Origin: Nocardioides humilatus
GTDB lineage: Bacteria > Actinomycetota > Actinomycetes > Propionibacteriales > Nocardioidaceae
DNA length: 64,000 nt
Direction: 5' to 3'
Assembly: GCF_008373755.1 (NCBI RefSeq)
Contig: NZ_VUJV01000002.1
Location: forward strand, 62,001-126,000
The translations under genes were made by a program, and so were the position numbers. Shown here in pieces: positions 1-8,314 of this stretch. The stretch's first letter is position 1; each line of letters starts with the position of its first letter. The notes under the pieces are model-generated. The model did no database searches. It saw only the letters and a program-made list of their open reading frames with translations, and was not told where the DNA came from.

Positions 1-1
1 C

Positions 2-787
2 GACAAGCACGAGCAGTTCGCGCGAGACGCGGCCGCGCAGGGCGCGCAGGTGATGTCCTTCCAGGAGCTCTTCTACGGGCCCTACTTCGGCATCACCCAG
101 GACCAGAAGTACTACCGCTATGCCGAGCAGGCCGACGGCCCGATCGTGCAGCGCTTCGCGGCACTCGCGAAGGAGCTCGGCATCGTGCTGATCCTCCCGA
201 TCTACGAGGAGGAGCAGACCGGCGTCTACTACAACACCACGGTGACGGTCGACGCCGACGGCACGATCCTCGGGAAGTACCGCAAGCACCACATCCCGCA
301 CCTCGACCGGTTCTGGGAGAAGTTCTACTTCCGTCCCGGCAACCTCGGCTACCCGGTGTTCGACACCGCGGTCGGCAAGGTCGGCACCTACATCTGCTAC
401 GACCGGCACTTCCCCGAGGGCTGGCGCGAGCTCGGCCTCAACGGCGCCCACATCGTCTTCAACCCCAACGCCACCAAGCCCGGGCTCAGCAACCGGCTGT
501 GGGAGGTCGAGGGTCCGTGCGCGGCAGTCGCCAACGGCTACTTCGTGCTGCAGCCCAACCGGGTCGGTCGCGAGGACAACGAGTACGGCGAGCTGGCGGT
601 CGACTTCTACGGCACCAGCCAGGTCATCGACCCGCGGGGCAACTTCGTCGGCGAGCGCGGCTCGGGCGAGAAGGAGGAGGTGCTGGTCCGCGACCTCGAC
701 ATGGACATGGTCCAGCAGATGCGCGACGACTGGCAGTTCTACCGCGACCGCCGGCCCGACTCCTACACGATGACCGCTCGGCCGTAA
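2..787 (+). CDS. Nitrilase-superfamily amidohydrolase, probable N-carbamoyl-beta-alanine amidase (5' partial)
   Basis: Nitrilase-superfamily C-N hydrolase, probably releasing beta-alanine, CO2 and ammonia from N-carbamoyl-beta-alanine. The reading frame is open from base 2 (DKHEQFARDAAAQGAQV...) to the window edge, so the start lies upstream; the GTG at 50 is internal. Counting from that GTG, the Glu-Lys-Cys triad is visible: Glu6 in MSFQELF, Lys79 in GKYRKHH and the nucleophile Cys116 in YICYDRHFPE. The C-terminal half has the usual PNAT...GLSNRLWEVEGP and ANGYFV segments. The dihydropyrimidinase gene follows after 10 bp with its own RBS (gggggcagcg), which favours beta-ureidopropionase over a general nitrilase. 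An N-carbamoyl-D-amino-acid hydrolase or N-carbamoylputrescine amidase cannot be excluded by sequence reading alone. Confidence 0.85.
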   Translation, partial: DKHEQFARDAAAQGAQVMSFQELFYGPYFGITQDQKYYRYAEQADGPIVQRFAALAKELGIVLILPIYEEEQTGVYYNTTVTVDADGTILGKYRKHHIPHLDRFWEKFYFRPGNLGYPVFDTAVGKVGTYICYDRHFPEGWRELGLNGAHIVFNPNATKPGLSNRLWEVEGPCAAVANGYFVLQPNRVGREDNEYGELAVDFYGTSQVIDPRGNFVGERGSGEKEEVLVRDLDMDMVQQMRDDWQFYRDRRPDSYTMTARP

Positions 788-797
788 GGGGGCAGCG

Positions 798-2225
798 ATG
801 ACCATCCTCATCAAGGGCGGCACTGTCGTCAGCTCCACCGGTCGCACCGAGGCCGATGTGCTCGTCGACGGCGAGCGGATCGTCGCCGTCGTGGCGCCGG
901 GCAGCGACCTGGCGGCGGGCATCACTGCGGACAAGGTGATCGACGCGACGGGGAAGTACGTCATCCCCGGCGGCATCGACGCCCACACCCATATGCAGCT
1001 GCCGTTCGGCGGCACGGAGGCCAGCGACACGTTCGAGACCGGCACCATCGCGGCCGCGTGGGGCGGCACCACCTCGATCATCGACTTCGCCGTGCAGAAG
1101 ACGGGCGAGCGCGTCGAGGACGGGCTGTCGGCCTGGCACGAGAAGGCGCGCGGCAACTGCGCGGTCGACTACGGCTTCCACCAGATCATCGGCGGGGTCG
1201 ACGAGCAGTCGCTCAAGGCGATGGAGACGCTGGTCGACGAGGGCATCACGTCCTACAAGATGTTCATGGCCTACCCGGGCGTCTTCTACGCGACCGACGA
1301 CCAGATCCTCCGGGCGATGCAGAAGGCCCGCGAGCTCGGACTCATGACGATGATGCACGCCGAGAACGGCCCGGTCATCGACGTGCTCGCCGAGCAGCTC
1401 TACAACCAGGGCAAGACGACGCCGTACTTCCACGGCATCGCGCGGGCCTGGCAGATGGAGGAGGAGGCCACCCACCGCGCGATCATGCTGGCGCACCTCA
1501 CCGACGCGCCGCTCTACGTCGTTCACGTCAGCGCCAAGCAGGCCGTCGAGCAGCTCGCAGCCGCTCGCGACCGCGGCCAGAACGTCTTCGGCGAGACCTG
1601 TCCGCAGTACCTCTACCTCTCCCTTGAGGAGCAGCTCGGCGCGACCGGCGATCCGACCTGGGGTGACTTCGAGGGCGCCAAGTGGGTCTGCTCGACGCCG
1701 TTGCGCTCGCGGGCCGAGGGCCACCAGGACGCCATGTGGCAAGGGCTGCGCACCAACGACCTGCAGATGGTGTCGACCGACCACTGCCCCTTCTGCATGA
1801 AGGACCAGAAGGAGCTGGGGCGCGGCGACTTCCGCGCGATCCCCAACGGCATCGGCTCGATCGAGCACCGGATGGACCTGCTCTACCAAGGCGTCGTGAC
1901 CGGCCAGATCTCCCTGGAGCGCTGGGTCGAGCTCACCTCCACCACGCCGGCGCGGATGTTCGGCCTCTACGGCAAGAAGGGCGTCATCCAGCCCGGCGCT
2001 GACGCCGACATCGTCGTCTACGACCCCAACGGTCACACCTCCATCGGGGTCGGCAAGACCCACCACATGGCGATGGACCACTCCGCCTGGGAGGGCTACG
2101 AGATCGACGGTCACGTCGACGTCGTGATCAGTCGGGGGTCGGTGGTCGTCTCCGACGGAGCGTTCCACGGGCGCGCCGGTCACGGGCAGTACCTCAAGCG
2201 CGGCCTGACGCAGTACCTCGTCTGA
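798..2225 (+). CDS. hydA: Dihydropyrimidinase / D-hydantoinase
   Basis: 475-residue cyclic amidohydrolase of the dihydropyrimidinase family, the usual length. It hydrolyses 5,6-dihydrouracil/dihydrothymine or 5-substituted hydantoins to N-carbamoyl amino acids. The binuclear metal site is complete: His63/His65 in DAHTHMQ, the carboxylated-Lys position Lys154 in TSYKMFMAYPG, His187 in MMHAENG, His243 in VVHVSAK and Asp328 in STDHCPF. The C-terminal strand region (ADADIVVYDPN) is typical. The ATG at 798 is preceded by taagggggcagcg. It sits between the ureidopropionase-like gene and an LLM oxidoreductase in one operon with an ABC importer, so the substrate probably comes from outside the cell. 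Whether pyrimidines or hydantoins are the natural substrate is inferred from the neighbours only. Confidence 0.92.
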   Translation: MTILIKGGTVVSSTGRTEADVLVDGERIVAVVAPGSDLAAGITADKVIDATGKYVIPGGIDAHTHMQLPFGGTEASDTFETGTIAAAWGGTTSIIDFAVQKTGERVEDGLSAWHEKARGNCAVDYGFHQIIGGVDEQSLKAMETLVDEGITSYKMFMAYPGVFYATDDQILRAMQKARELGLMTMMHAENGPVIDVLAEQLYNQGKTTPYFHGIARAWQMEEEATHRAIMLAHLTDAPLYVVHVSAKQAVEQLAAARDRGQNVFGETCPQYLYLSLEEQLGATGDPTWGDFEGAKWVCSTPLRSRAEGHQDAMWQGLRTNDLQMVSTDHCPFCMKDQKELGRGDFRAIPNGIGSIEHRMDLLYQGVVTGQISLERWVELTSTTPARMFGLYGKKGVIQPGADADIVVYDPNGHTSIGVGKTHHMAMDHSAWEGYEIDGHVDVVISRGSVVVSDGAFHGRAGHGQYLKRGLTQYLV

Positions 2226-2236
2226 AAGGGAGCCAG

Positions 2237-3259
2237 ATGGACTTCGGAGTAGTGCTGCAGACCAACCCGCCCGCGTGGCGGACGGTGGCGCTGGCCAAGG
2301 AGGCCGAGGAGCACGGGTTCGACTACGTGTGGACCTTCGACTCCCACCTGCTGTGGCAGGAGCCCTACGTCATCTACAGCCAGATCCTTGCGGAGACGCG
2401 GCGGATCATCGTGGGGCCGATGGTGACCAACCCGGCGACGCGCGACTGGACGGTGACAGCGTCGGTCTTCGCGACCCTCAACGAGATGTACGGCAACCGC
2501 ACCGTCGTCGGGATCGGCCGTGGTGACTCGGCCGTGCGGACGCTCAACGGCAAGCCGAGCACCCTCCAGGAGGTCCGTGACGCCACCCACGTGATCCGCG
2601 AGCTCGGCAACTGTCGTGCGGTGGAGCACATGGGCTCGACGATCCGGTTCCCCTGGGCGCGGACCTCGGCGCTCGAGGTGTGGATCGCGGCTTATGGGCC
2701 GCTCGCGCTGAAGACCGCGGGCGAGGCCGGCGACGGCTTCATCCTGCAGCTCGCCGACGTCGACGTCGCGAAGTGGATGATCGCCCAGGTGCGCGACGCG
2801 GCCGAGAAGGCCGGGCGCGACCCGGACGCGCTGACGTTCTGCGTGGCGGCGCCGGCCTACGTCGGGTCGGAGGACCAGATCGACCACATGCGGTCGCAAA
2901 CCCGGTGGTTCGGCGGCATGGTCGGCAACCACATCGCCGACATCGTCGCGAAGTACGGCGAGGGTGCTGACTTCCCGAAGGTCCTCGTCGACTACATCAA
3001 GGGCCGCACCGGCTACGACTACAACACCCACGGCAAGGCCGACAACGACCACGTCGACTTCGTCCCCGACGAGATCGTCGACCGGTTCTGCATCCTCGGC
3101 ACCCCCGAGCAGCACGTCGCCAAGCTCGAGGAGCTGAAGGCGATCGGCGTCGACCAGTTCTGCATCTACCTCCAGCACGACAACAAGGAGGAGACGATGC
3201 GGGTCTACGGCGAGTCGATCATGCCCCGCCTCCGCGACCACGTGACCGCGAAGGCCTAG
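2237..3259 (+). CDS. LLM-class (F420-type) flavin/deazaflavin-dependent oxidoreductase
   Basis: 340-residue member of the luciferase-like monooxygenase TIM-barrel family, resembling the F420-dependent MER-like branch. Visible family features are the N-terminal VVLQTNPP...AKEAEEHGFDYVWTFDSH block, GPMVTNPATRDWTVTAS, and VVGIGRGDSAVRTLNGK, where the cofactor phosphate is normally bound. The ATG at 2237 follows a good RBS (aaagggag). The gene is 11 bp after dihydropyrimidinase and inside the operon, so it probably acts on the same ureide or a related ring. A ring-reduction or ring-oxidation step is plausible, since no classical dihydropyrimidine dehydrogenase is seen here (one could lie upstream of base 1). 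F420 use is inferred from the family and the actinobacterial setting; FMN is the alternative. Confidence 0.82.
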   Translation: MDFGVVLQTNPPAWRTVALAKEAEEHGFDYVWTFDSHLLWQEPYVIYSQILAETRRIIVGPMVTNPATRDWTVTASVFATLNEMYGNRTVVGIGRGDSAVRTLNGKPSTLQEVRDATHVIRELGNCRAVEHMGSTIRFPWARTSALEVWIAAYGPLALKTAGEAGDGFILQLADVDVAKWMIAQVRDAAEKAGRDPDALTFCVAAPAYVGSEDQIDHMRSQTRWFGGMVGNHIADIVAKYGEGADFPKVLVDYIKGRTGYDYNTHGKADNDHVDFVPDEIVDRFCILGTPEQHVAKLEELKAIGVDQFCIYLQHDNKEETMRVYGESIMPRLRDHVTAKA

Positions 3260-3263
3260 CACC

Positions 3264-4145
3264 TTGGCGCAGATCTGGGACCGGTTCCAGGCCGCCATCC
3301 TGGGCCTCCTCGGGGTGGCCACGGTGGTCGTGACCTGGGACCTCTACAAGGCGTTCGGGCCGGCCGAGGGGGTGCTCGTCGGCGACACCCGGGTGCTGCC
3401 GCGCACCACCGAGCGGGCGATGCCGCACTCGTGGGACATGCTGCAGCGCCTGGGCGAGCCGGTCTCGGCGCTGCCTGATGCGCCCGACGCGGTCCGGGCC
3501 GTGTGGGACGCGAGCATGTTCTCCCTCGGTCTGGCCGCGCGCGGCTGGGTGATCGGCGTGGTCATCGGGCTCCTCCTCGCGTTGGCGATGAGCGGCTTCC
3601 GGATCGTCGAGTCGGCACTGCTGCCGTGGGTGATCCTGAGCCAGACCGTGCCGCTCATCGCGATCGCGCCGCTGGTGCGCCGATGGGGTTCGGAGCTGCA
3701 GATCGGCGGCCACGTGTGGAGCAGCGAGGACTCCGTCGCCGTGATCGCCGCCTACCTGGCCTTCTTCCCGGTCGCGGTCGGAGCCCTGCGCGGCCTGAAG
3801 TCGCCGGACAAGACTCACCTGGAGCTGATGCGCGCCTACGGCATCGGCTGGTGGCGCACCCTGGTCACCCTGCGGCTGCCGTCGTCGGTGCCCTACCTGC
3901 TGCCGGCGCTGCGTCTGGCCGCCGCCAGCGCCGTCATCGGGGCGGTCGTCGCCGAGGTGTCGATCGGCCTGAAGGGCGGGCTGGGCCGGATGGTCATCGA
4001 CTACGCGGTCGCTGCGTCTGGTGACCCGGCCAAGCCCTGGGCGCCCATCTTCGGCGCGATCGGGATCGGCCTGGTCGCCGCCGGCGCCGTCGGCCTCCTC
4101 GGGCTGGCGCTGCGTCCCTTCCGACTGACGGGGGTCTCGCGATGA
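3264..4145 (+). CDS. ABC transporter permease (SsuC/TauC type), first subunit
   Basis: 293-residue inner-membrane permease of the BPD_transp_1 family. Hydrophobic segments are visible near residues 10-28, 90-115, 120-140, 155-175, 215-235 and 260-285. The EAA-type cytoplasmic loop that docks the ATPase is ELMRAYGIGWWRTLVTL followed by RLPSSVPYLLPALRLA. The start is a TTG only 4 bp after the LLM stop, with a weak aagg upstream, so it is less certain than the others. The stop overlaps the ATPase ATG by 4 bp. With the second permease at 4973 it would form a heterodimeric channel. The similarity is to NitT/TauT importers of small organic molecules; substrate specificity is inferred from the pyrimidine genes. 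Confidence 0.88.
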   Translation: MAQIWDRFQAAILGLLGVATVVVTWDLYKAFGPAEGVLVGDTRVLPRTTERAMPHSWDMLQRLGEPVSALPDAPDAVRAVWDASMFSLGLAARGWVIGVVIGLLLALAMSGFRIVESALLPWVILSQTVPLIAIAPLVRRWGSELQIGGHVWSSEDSVAVIAAYLAFFPVAVGALRGLKSPDKTHLELMRAYGIGWWRTLVTLRLPSSVPYLLPALRLAAASAVIGAVVAEVSIGLKGGLGRMVIDYAVAASGDPAKPWAPIFGAIGIGLVAAGAVGLLGLALRPFRLTGVSR

Positions 4146-4972
4146 ACCAGCACGCCAGTCAGCACGCGATCGCCGTCGCCGGTGTCCGGCGCGTCTTCGG
4201 CAAGGGCCGCAAGCAGGTGATCGCCCTCGAGGACGTGGACCTCGTCGTCGGCGCGGGTGAGTTCGTCTCTCTCATCGGGCCGAGCGGTTGTGGCAAGAGC
4301 ACCCTGCTGCGGCTCGTCGCCGACCTCGACACCGCGACCGCTGGGACGTTGGAGATCTTCGGCAAGCCCGCCCGTCGGGCGCGGCTCGACCAGGACTACG
4401 GCATCGCCTTCCAGCAGGCGGGCCTGCTGCCGTGGCGCACGGTCGCGGGCAACGTCGAGCTGCCGCTCAAGCTGCACGGGGTCGCCTCGGCCCAGCGCAA
4501 GGCCCGGGTCGCCGAGCTGCTCGACCTGGTCGGTCTCTCCGACTTCGCCAAGAACCATCCCGACCAGCTGTCCGGTGGCATGCAGCAGCGGGTGGCGATC
4601 GCGCGCGCGCTGGCCGAGAGCCCGCGTCTGCTGCTGATGGACGAGCCGTTCGGCGCACTCGACGAGATCACCCGCGAGCGGATGCAGAACGAGCTCGTGC
4701 GGATCTGCGCCGAGACCGGTGCCGCGGTCCTGTTCGTGACGCACTCGATCCCCGAGGCGGTGTTCCTCTCCGACCGTGTGGTCGTGATGTCACCGCGCCC
4801 TGGCCGGATCACCGGTGTCGTCGACGTGCGGGCTGACGGACTGGCCGGCGCGCACGACCGCACGGAGCGGGCCCGCGACGAGGAAGGCTTCTTCCGCGCG
4901 GTCGCCGAGGTGCGTGGCCTCCTCCACGGTGCGCCGGTCGCGACCGTCGCCGCCGACGGGCTGGAGAAGTAG
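4142..4972 (+). CDS. ABC transporter ATP-binding protein (NitT/TauT type)
   Basis: 276-residue cytoplasmic ATPase that drives the importer. Walker A is GPSGCGKST at 46-54, the Q-loop region AFQQAGLLPWRT is near 89-100, the ABC signature LSGGMQQR is at 143-150, Walker B LLLMDEPFGALD is at 163-174, and the switch His is in LFVTHSIPEAV. The start overlaps the preceding permease stop (ATGA) and the stop codon directly abuts the next permease ATG, so the four transporter genes look translationally coupled. The C-terminal about 40 residues are the usual extension of SsuB/TauB-like subunits. Confidence 0.95.
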   Translation: MNQHASQHAIAVAGVRRVFGKGRKQVIALEDVDLVVGAGEFVSLIGPSGCGKSTLLRLVADLDTATAGTLEIFGKPARRARLDQDYGIAFQQAGLLPWRTVAGNVELPLKLHGVASAQRKARVAELLDLVGLSDFAKNHPDQLSGGMQQRVAIARALAESPRLLLMDEPFGALDEITRERMQNELVRICAETGAAVLFVTHSIPEAVFLSDRVVVMSPRPGRITGVVDVRADGLAGAHDRTERARDEEGFFRAVAEVRGLLHGAPVATVAADGLEK

Positions 4973-5788
4973 ATGGTCACGATCGATCCCGTCGCACCGC
5001 GTGGTGGCCGACCCCGGCTCCCGATCGCGGAGGTCCGGTGGAGCACCGTGCTGGCACCCGTGCTGCTGGGCGTGATCGTCGTGGTGGCCTGGGAGACGTT
5101 CGTCGACCAGGCCGACATCAAGCCGTTCATCCTCCCGGCGCCGAGCGCGATCTGGGACCAGGTCACCGCCAACCGCGAGAGCATCGTGTCGGGTGCGCGA
5201 GTCACGGGCGGCAACGCGCTGTGGGGCATGCTCGGAGGCGCGCTGCTGGGCGTGGTCGGTGCGGCTGTGGCCGGCACCTTCCGGTTCGTCGACCAGATGG
5301 CGGCGCCGGTGGTGGCTGCGCTGGCGGTCATCCCGATCGTGGCGCTCGCGCCCGTCCTCTACTCGATGTTCGGTGCGGCGGTGAACAGCGGCCGCATCAT
5401 CGTCGCGGGCATCTCCGTGGCGATCCCCGTCTACCTCAACACCCTGCGGGGGATCCGCCAGGTGCGCGCGGTCCACCGCGACCTGATGACCGCCTACGCC
5501 GCGAGCCCGCTGCAGCGGATCCGGGCGGTCACGCTGCCGACCGCGACGCCGTACGTCTTCACGGGGCTGCGCATCGCCTCGTCGCTCGCGGTGATCGCGG
5601 CCCTCATCGCCGAATACTTCGGCGGACCGATCGGCGGCCTCGGCAAGTCGATCACCTCGTCCGCGGCGAGCAGCAACTACCCGCTCGCCTGGGCCTACGT
5701 GACCGGCGCGATCGGTCTCGGACTGTTGTTCTACGTCGTCACCCTCCTGGCCGAGCTCTGGTTCTCGCGCCACCAACCAGCCCCCTGA
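4973..5788 (+). CDS. ABC transporter permease (SsuC/TauC type), second subunit
   Basis: 271-residue second permease. It has the same fold as the one at 3264 but is clearly diverged, so the channel is probably a heterodimer. The EAA loop reads DLMTAYAASPLQRIRAVTLP followed by TATPYVFTGLRIA, and the family hallmark ALIAEYFGGPIGGLGKSI comes near the end. The ATG starts immediately after the ATPase TAG. A short soluble N-terminus precedes a first membrane segment at about 23-42. Thirteen bases separate it from the binding-protein gene, which has its own strong RBS. Confidence 0.92.
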   Translation: MVTIDPVAPRGGRPRLPIAEVRWSTVLAPVLLGVIVVVAWETFVDQADIKPFILPAPSAIWDQVTANRESIVSGARVTGGNALWGMLGGALLGVVGAAVAGTFRFVDQMAAPVVAALAVIPIVALAPVLYSMFGAAVNSGRIIVAGISVAIPVYLNTLRGIRQVRAVHRDLMTAYAASPLQRIRAVTLPTATPYVFTGLRIASSLAVIAALIAEYFGGPIGGLGKSITSSAASSNYPLAWAYVTGAIGLGLLFYVVTLLAELWFSRHQPAP

Positions 5789-5801
5789 GAAGGAGAAGCA
5801 C

Positions 5802-6998
5802 ATGAGCATGACACTGAAGCTGGGCACCAAGCTGGGCGCGGTCGCGGCGGTCCTCGCCGTCGTCGCGACCGGATGCTCCGACGACGACGGCGGCGGGTCG
5901 AAGTCCGAGGTCGACGTCAAGACGAGCGAGGACTGCGCGACCCGCACCGAGGAGGCGCGCGACGCGGGCGACCTCAAGGAGGTCAAGCTCCAGCTGCAGT
6001 GGGTCTCCCAGGCGCAGTTCGCCGGCTACTACGCCGGGGTCGCGCAGTGTTACTACGTCGACGAGGGTCTCGACGTGAAGATCGTCGAGGGCGGCGTCGA
6101 CATCGTCCCGCAGGACGTGCTCGCCTCCGGTGACGTCGACTACGCGATCTCCTGGGTGCCGAAGGTGCTCGGCTCGATCGAGCAGGGCGCCGGCATCACC
6201 GACGTCGCGCAGATCTTCGAGCGCAGTGCGACGACGCAGATCTCCTTCAAGGGCAAGGACATCGGTGCGCCCGCCGACCTCAAGGGCGCCAACGTGGGCA
6301 GCTGGGGCTTCGGCAACGAGTGGGAGCTCTTCGCCGGCATGCAGTCGGCCGGCGTACAGCTCGAGGACATCAACCTGGTCCAGCAGGCGTTCGACATGAA
6401 CGCCTTCCTCGCCGGCGACATCGACGCCGCGCAGGCGATGACCTACAACGAGTACGCCCAGGTCCTGGAGTCGGTCAACCCCGACACCGGTGAGCTCTAC
6501 ACGCCCGACGACCTCAACGTCATCAACTGGAACGACGTCGGCACCGCGATGCTGCAGGACGCCATCTGGGCCACGACCGACAAGCTGTCCGACCCCGACT
6601 ACGAGGCGCAGACCGTGGCGTTCATCAAGGCGTCGATCAAGGGCTGGGCGTTCGTCCGCGACAACCCGGAGGACGCGGCCGAGATCGTGGCGGCCTCGGG
6701 GTCCGAGCTCGGCCAGAGCCACCAGCTGTGGATGACCAACGAGATCAACAAGCTCATCTGGCCCTCGACCAACGGCGTGGGCATTATCGACCAGGCCGCG
6801 TGGGACCAGACGGTCGACATCGCGCTCAACACCAAGAACGAGACCGGCGCGACGATCATCACCGAGGCGCCGCCGGAGTCGGCCTTCACCAACGAATACG
6901 TCGAGCAGGCGCTCGCGGAGCTCGAGGACGAGGGCGTCGACACCCTCGGTGCGGACTACCAGCCGATCGAGGTCACGCTCGAGGAGGGTGGCAAGTAG
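5802..6998 (+). CDS. ABC transporter substrate-binding lipoprotein (NMT1/THI5-like)
   Basis: 398-residue extracytoplasmic binding lipoprotein. The signal peptide ends in the lipobox VATGC with the lipidated Cys at residue 25, followed by an acidic linker (SDDDGGGSKSE). The mature part has the NMT1/THI5-like opening EVKLQLQWVSQAQFAGYYAG, a sequence typical of binding proteins for thiamine-precursor or pyrimidine-like rings. This agrees with a cyclic ureide or pyrimidine ligand. The RBS aaggag lies 5 bases before the ATG at 5802; an in-frame ATG at 5808 is an alternative. It delivers ligand to the two permeases encoded just upstream. Ligand identity is inferred. Confidence 0.9.
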   Translation: MSMTLKLGTKLGAVAAVLAVVATGCSDDDGGGSKSEVDVKTSEDCATRTEEARDAGDLKEVKLQLQWVSQAQFAGYYAGVAQCYYVDEGLDVKIVEGGVDIVPQDVLASGDVDYAISWVPKVLGSIEQGAGITDVAQIFERSATTQISFKGKDIGAPADLKGANVGSWGFGNEWELFAGMQSAGVQLEDINLVQQAFDMNAFLAGDIDAAQAMTYNEYAQVLESVNPDTGELYTPDDLNVINWNDVGTAMLQDAIWATTDKLSDPDYEAQTVAFIKASIKGWAFVRDNPEDAAEIVAASGSELGQSHQLWMTNEINKLIWPSTNGVGIIDQAAWDQTVDIALNTKNETGATIITEAPPESAFTNEYVEQALAELEDEGVDTLGADYQPIEVTLEEGGK

Positions 6999-7000
6999 TG

Positions 7001-8314
7001 ATGGACGACCTCGACGCTCGCACCAGCGAGCTCGATCGGGCCCACGTGTTCCACTCGTGGTCGGCACAAGGGGCGCTCTCCTTGTTGCCGATCGCGGGTG
7101 GCCAGGGCTGCACCGTGTGGGACCACAGCGGGCGGACGTACCTCGACTTCTCCAGCCAGCTGGTCAACGTCAACATCGGCCACCAGCACCCTGCCGTCAT
7201 CGCGGGGATCCGGGAGCAGGCCGCCGTCCTCGCCACGATCGGACCGGCGACCGGCAACCTCACCCGGGCCGAGGCGGCGCAGCGGATCGCGGCCCGGGCG
7301 CCCGGCGGCTTCAACAAGGTGTTCTTCACCAACGGTGGCGCCGACGCCAACGAGAACGCGATCCGGATGGCTCGGCTCCACACCGGACGCGACAAGGTCG
7401 TGTCGACCTATCGCAGCTATCACGGCAACACCGGTGGCGCGATCGTGGCGACCGGTGACTGGCGGCGGGTGCCCAACGAGTACTCCCGCGGTCACGTCCA
7501 CATCTTCGGCCCCTACCTCTACCGCTCGGAGTTCTGGGCGACCACGCCGGAGGAGGAGTGCGAGCGCGCGCTGCACCACTTGCGCCGGGTGATCCAGGCC
7601 GAAGGCCCCGAGTCGGTCGCGGCGATCCTGCTCGAGACGATCCCGGGCACCGCGGGGATCATGGTCCCGCCGCCCGGCTACCTGTCGGGGGTGCGCGAGA
7701 TCGCCGACCAGTACGGCGTCGTGCTGATCCTCGACGAGGTGATGGCCGGCTTCGGGCGCACCGGGGAGTGGTTCGCGTTCGACGCGTTCGACGTGAAACC
7801 AGACCTGATCACCTTCGCCAAGGGCGTCAACTCCGGCTACGTGCCGGTCGGTGGCGTCGTCATCAGCGACGAGATCGCCCGCACCTTCGACGACCGGGTC
7901 TTCCCCGGTGGGTTGACCTACAGCGGGCACCCTCTCGCCGCAGCGTCCATCGTGGCGTCCATCGACGCGATGGAGAGCGAGGGCATCATCGCCCACGCGA
8001 AGAAGATCGGCACCGACGTCATCGAGCCGGGTCTCCGTGCTCTCGAGGCCGACCACCCCGTCATCGGCGAGGTCCGCGGCACCGGAGTCTTCTGGGCGCT
8101 CGAGCTGGTCGCCGATCGGGCGACCCGCGAGCCGCTGCCGGCGGCCCTGATGGGCAAGGCGAAGGCCGAGCTGGTCGCGCGCGGCCTGCTGCCCTTCATC
8201 GCCGACAACCGCATCCATGTCGTGCCGCCCTGCGTGGTCACCGCCGACGAGGTGGCGACCGCGCTCACGGCCTACGACGAAGTCCTCACCCTGCTCGACA
8301 AGGAAGTCTCCTGA
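7001..8314 (+). CDS. Class III PLP-dependent aminotransferase, probable beta-alanine:2-oxo-acid aminotransferase
   Basis: 437-residue fold-type-I aminotransferase. The PLP-anchoring pair is Asp245-Glu246 in LILDEVMAGFGRTG and the Schiff-base lysine is Lys274 in TFAKGVNSGYVPVGG. The phosphate-binding segment TNGGADANENAIR is at about 110-122 and the aromatic SYHGNTGGA follows at about 139. Translation starts at ATG 7001 or the in-frame GTG 6998 that overlaps the preceding TAG. In this operon it would move the amino group of beta-alanine, produced by the first two enzymes, to a 2-oxo acid and give malonate semialdehyde for the next gene. Class III enzymes for 4-aminobutyrate or taurine look similar; the assignment rests on context. 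Confidence 0.87.
   Translation: MDDLDARTSELDRAHVFHSWSAQGALSLLPIAGGQGCTVWDHSGRTYLDFSSQLVNVNIGHQHPAVIAGIREQAAVLATIGPATGNLTRAEAAQRIAARAPGGFNKVFFTNGGADANENAIRMARLHTGRDKVVSTYRSYHGNTGGAIVATGDWRRVPNEYSRGHVHIFGPYLYRSEFWATTPEEECERALHHLRRVIQAEGPESVAAILLETIPGTAGIMVPPPGYLSGVREIADQYGVVLILDEVMAGFGRTGEWFAFDAFDVKPDLITFAKGVNSGYVPVGGVVISDEIARTFDDRVFPGGLTYSGHPLAAASIVASIDAMESEGIIAHAKKIGTDVIEPGLRALEADHPVIGEVRGTGVFWALELVADRATREPLPAALMGKAKAELVARGLLPFIADNRIHVVPPCVVTADEVATALTAYDEVLTLLDKEVS

Noticed and set aside
624-2183. Minus-strand 519-codon frame opposite the hydantoinase gene
   Set aside because: Its composition (Arg/Val/Asp/Leu-rich, no motif) is that of an antisense shadow; the plus strand encodes well-conserved enzymes there.
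6728-7000. Aminotransferase start upstream inside the binding-protein gene
   Set aside because: The upstream extension is the out-of-frame reading of the binding protein; the ATG at 7001 or GTG at 6998 aligns with the family's N-terminus.
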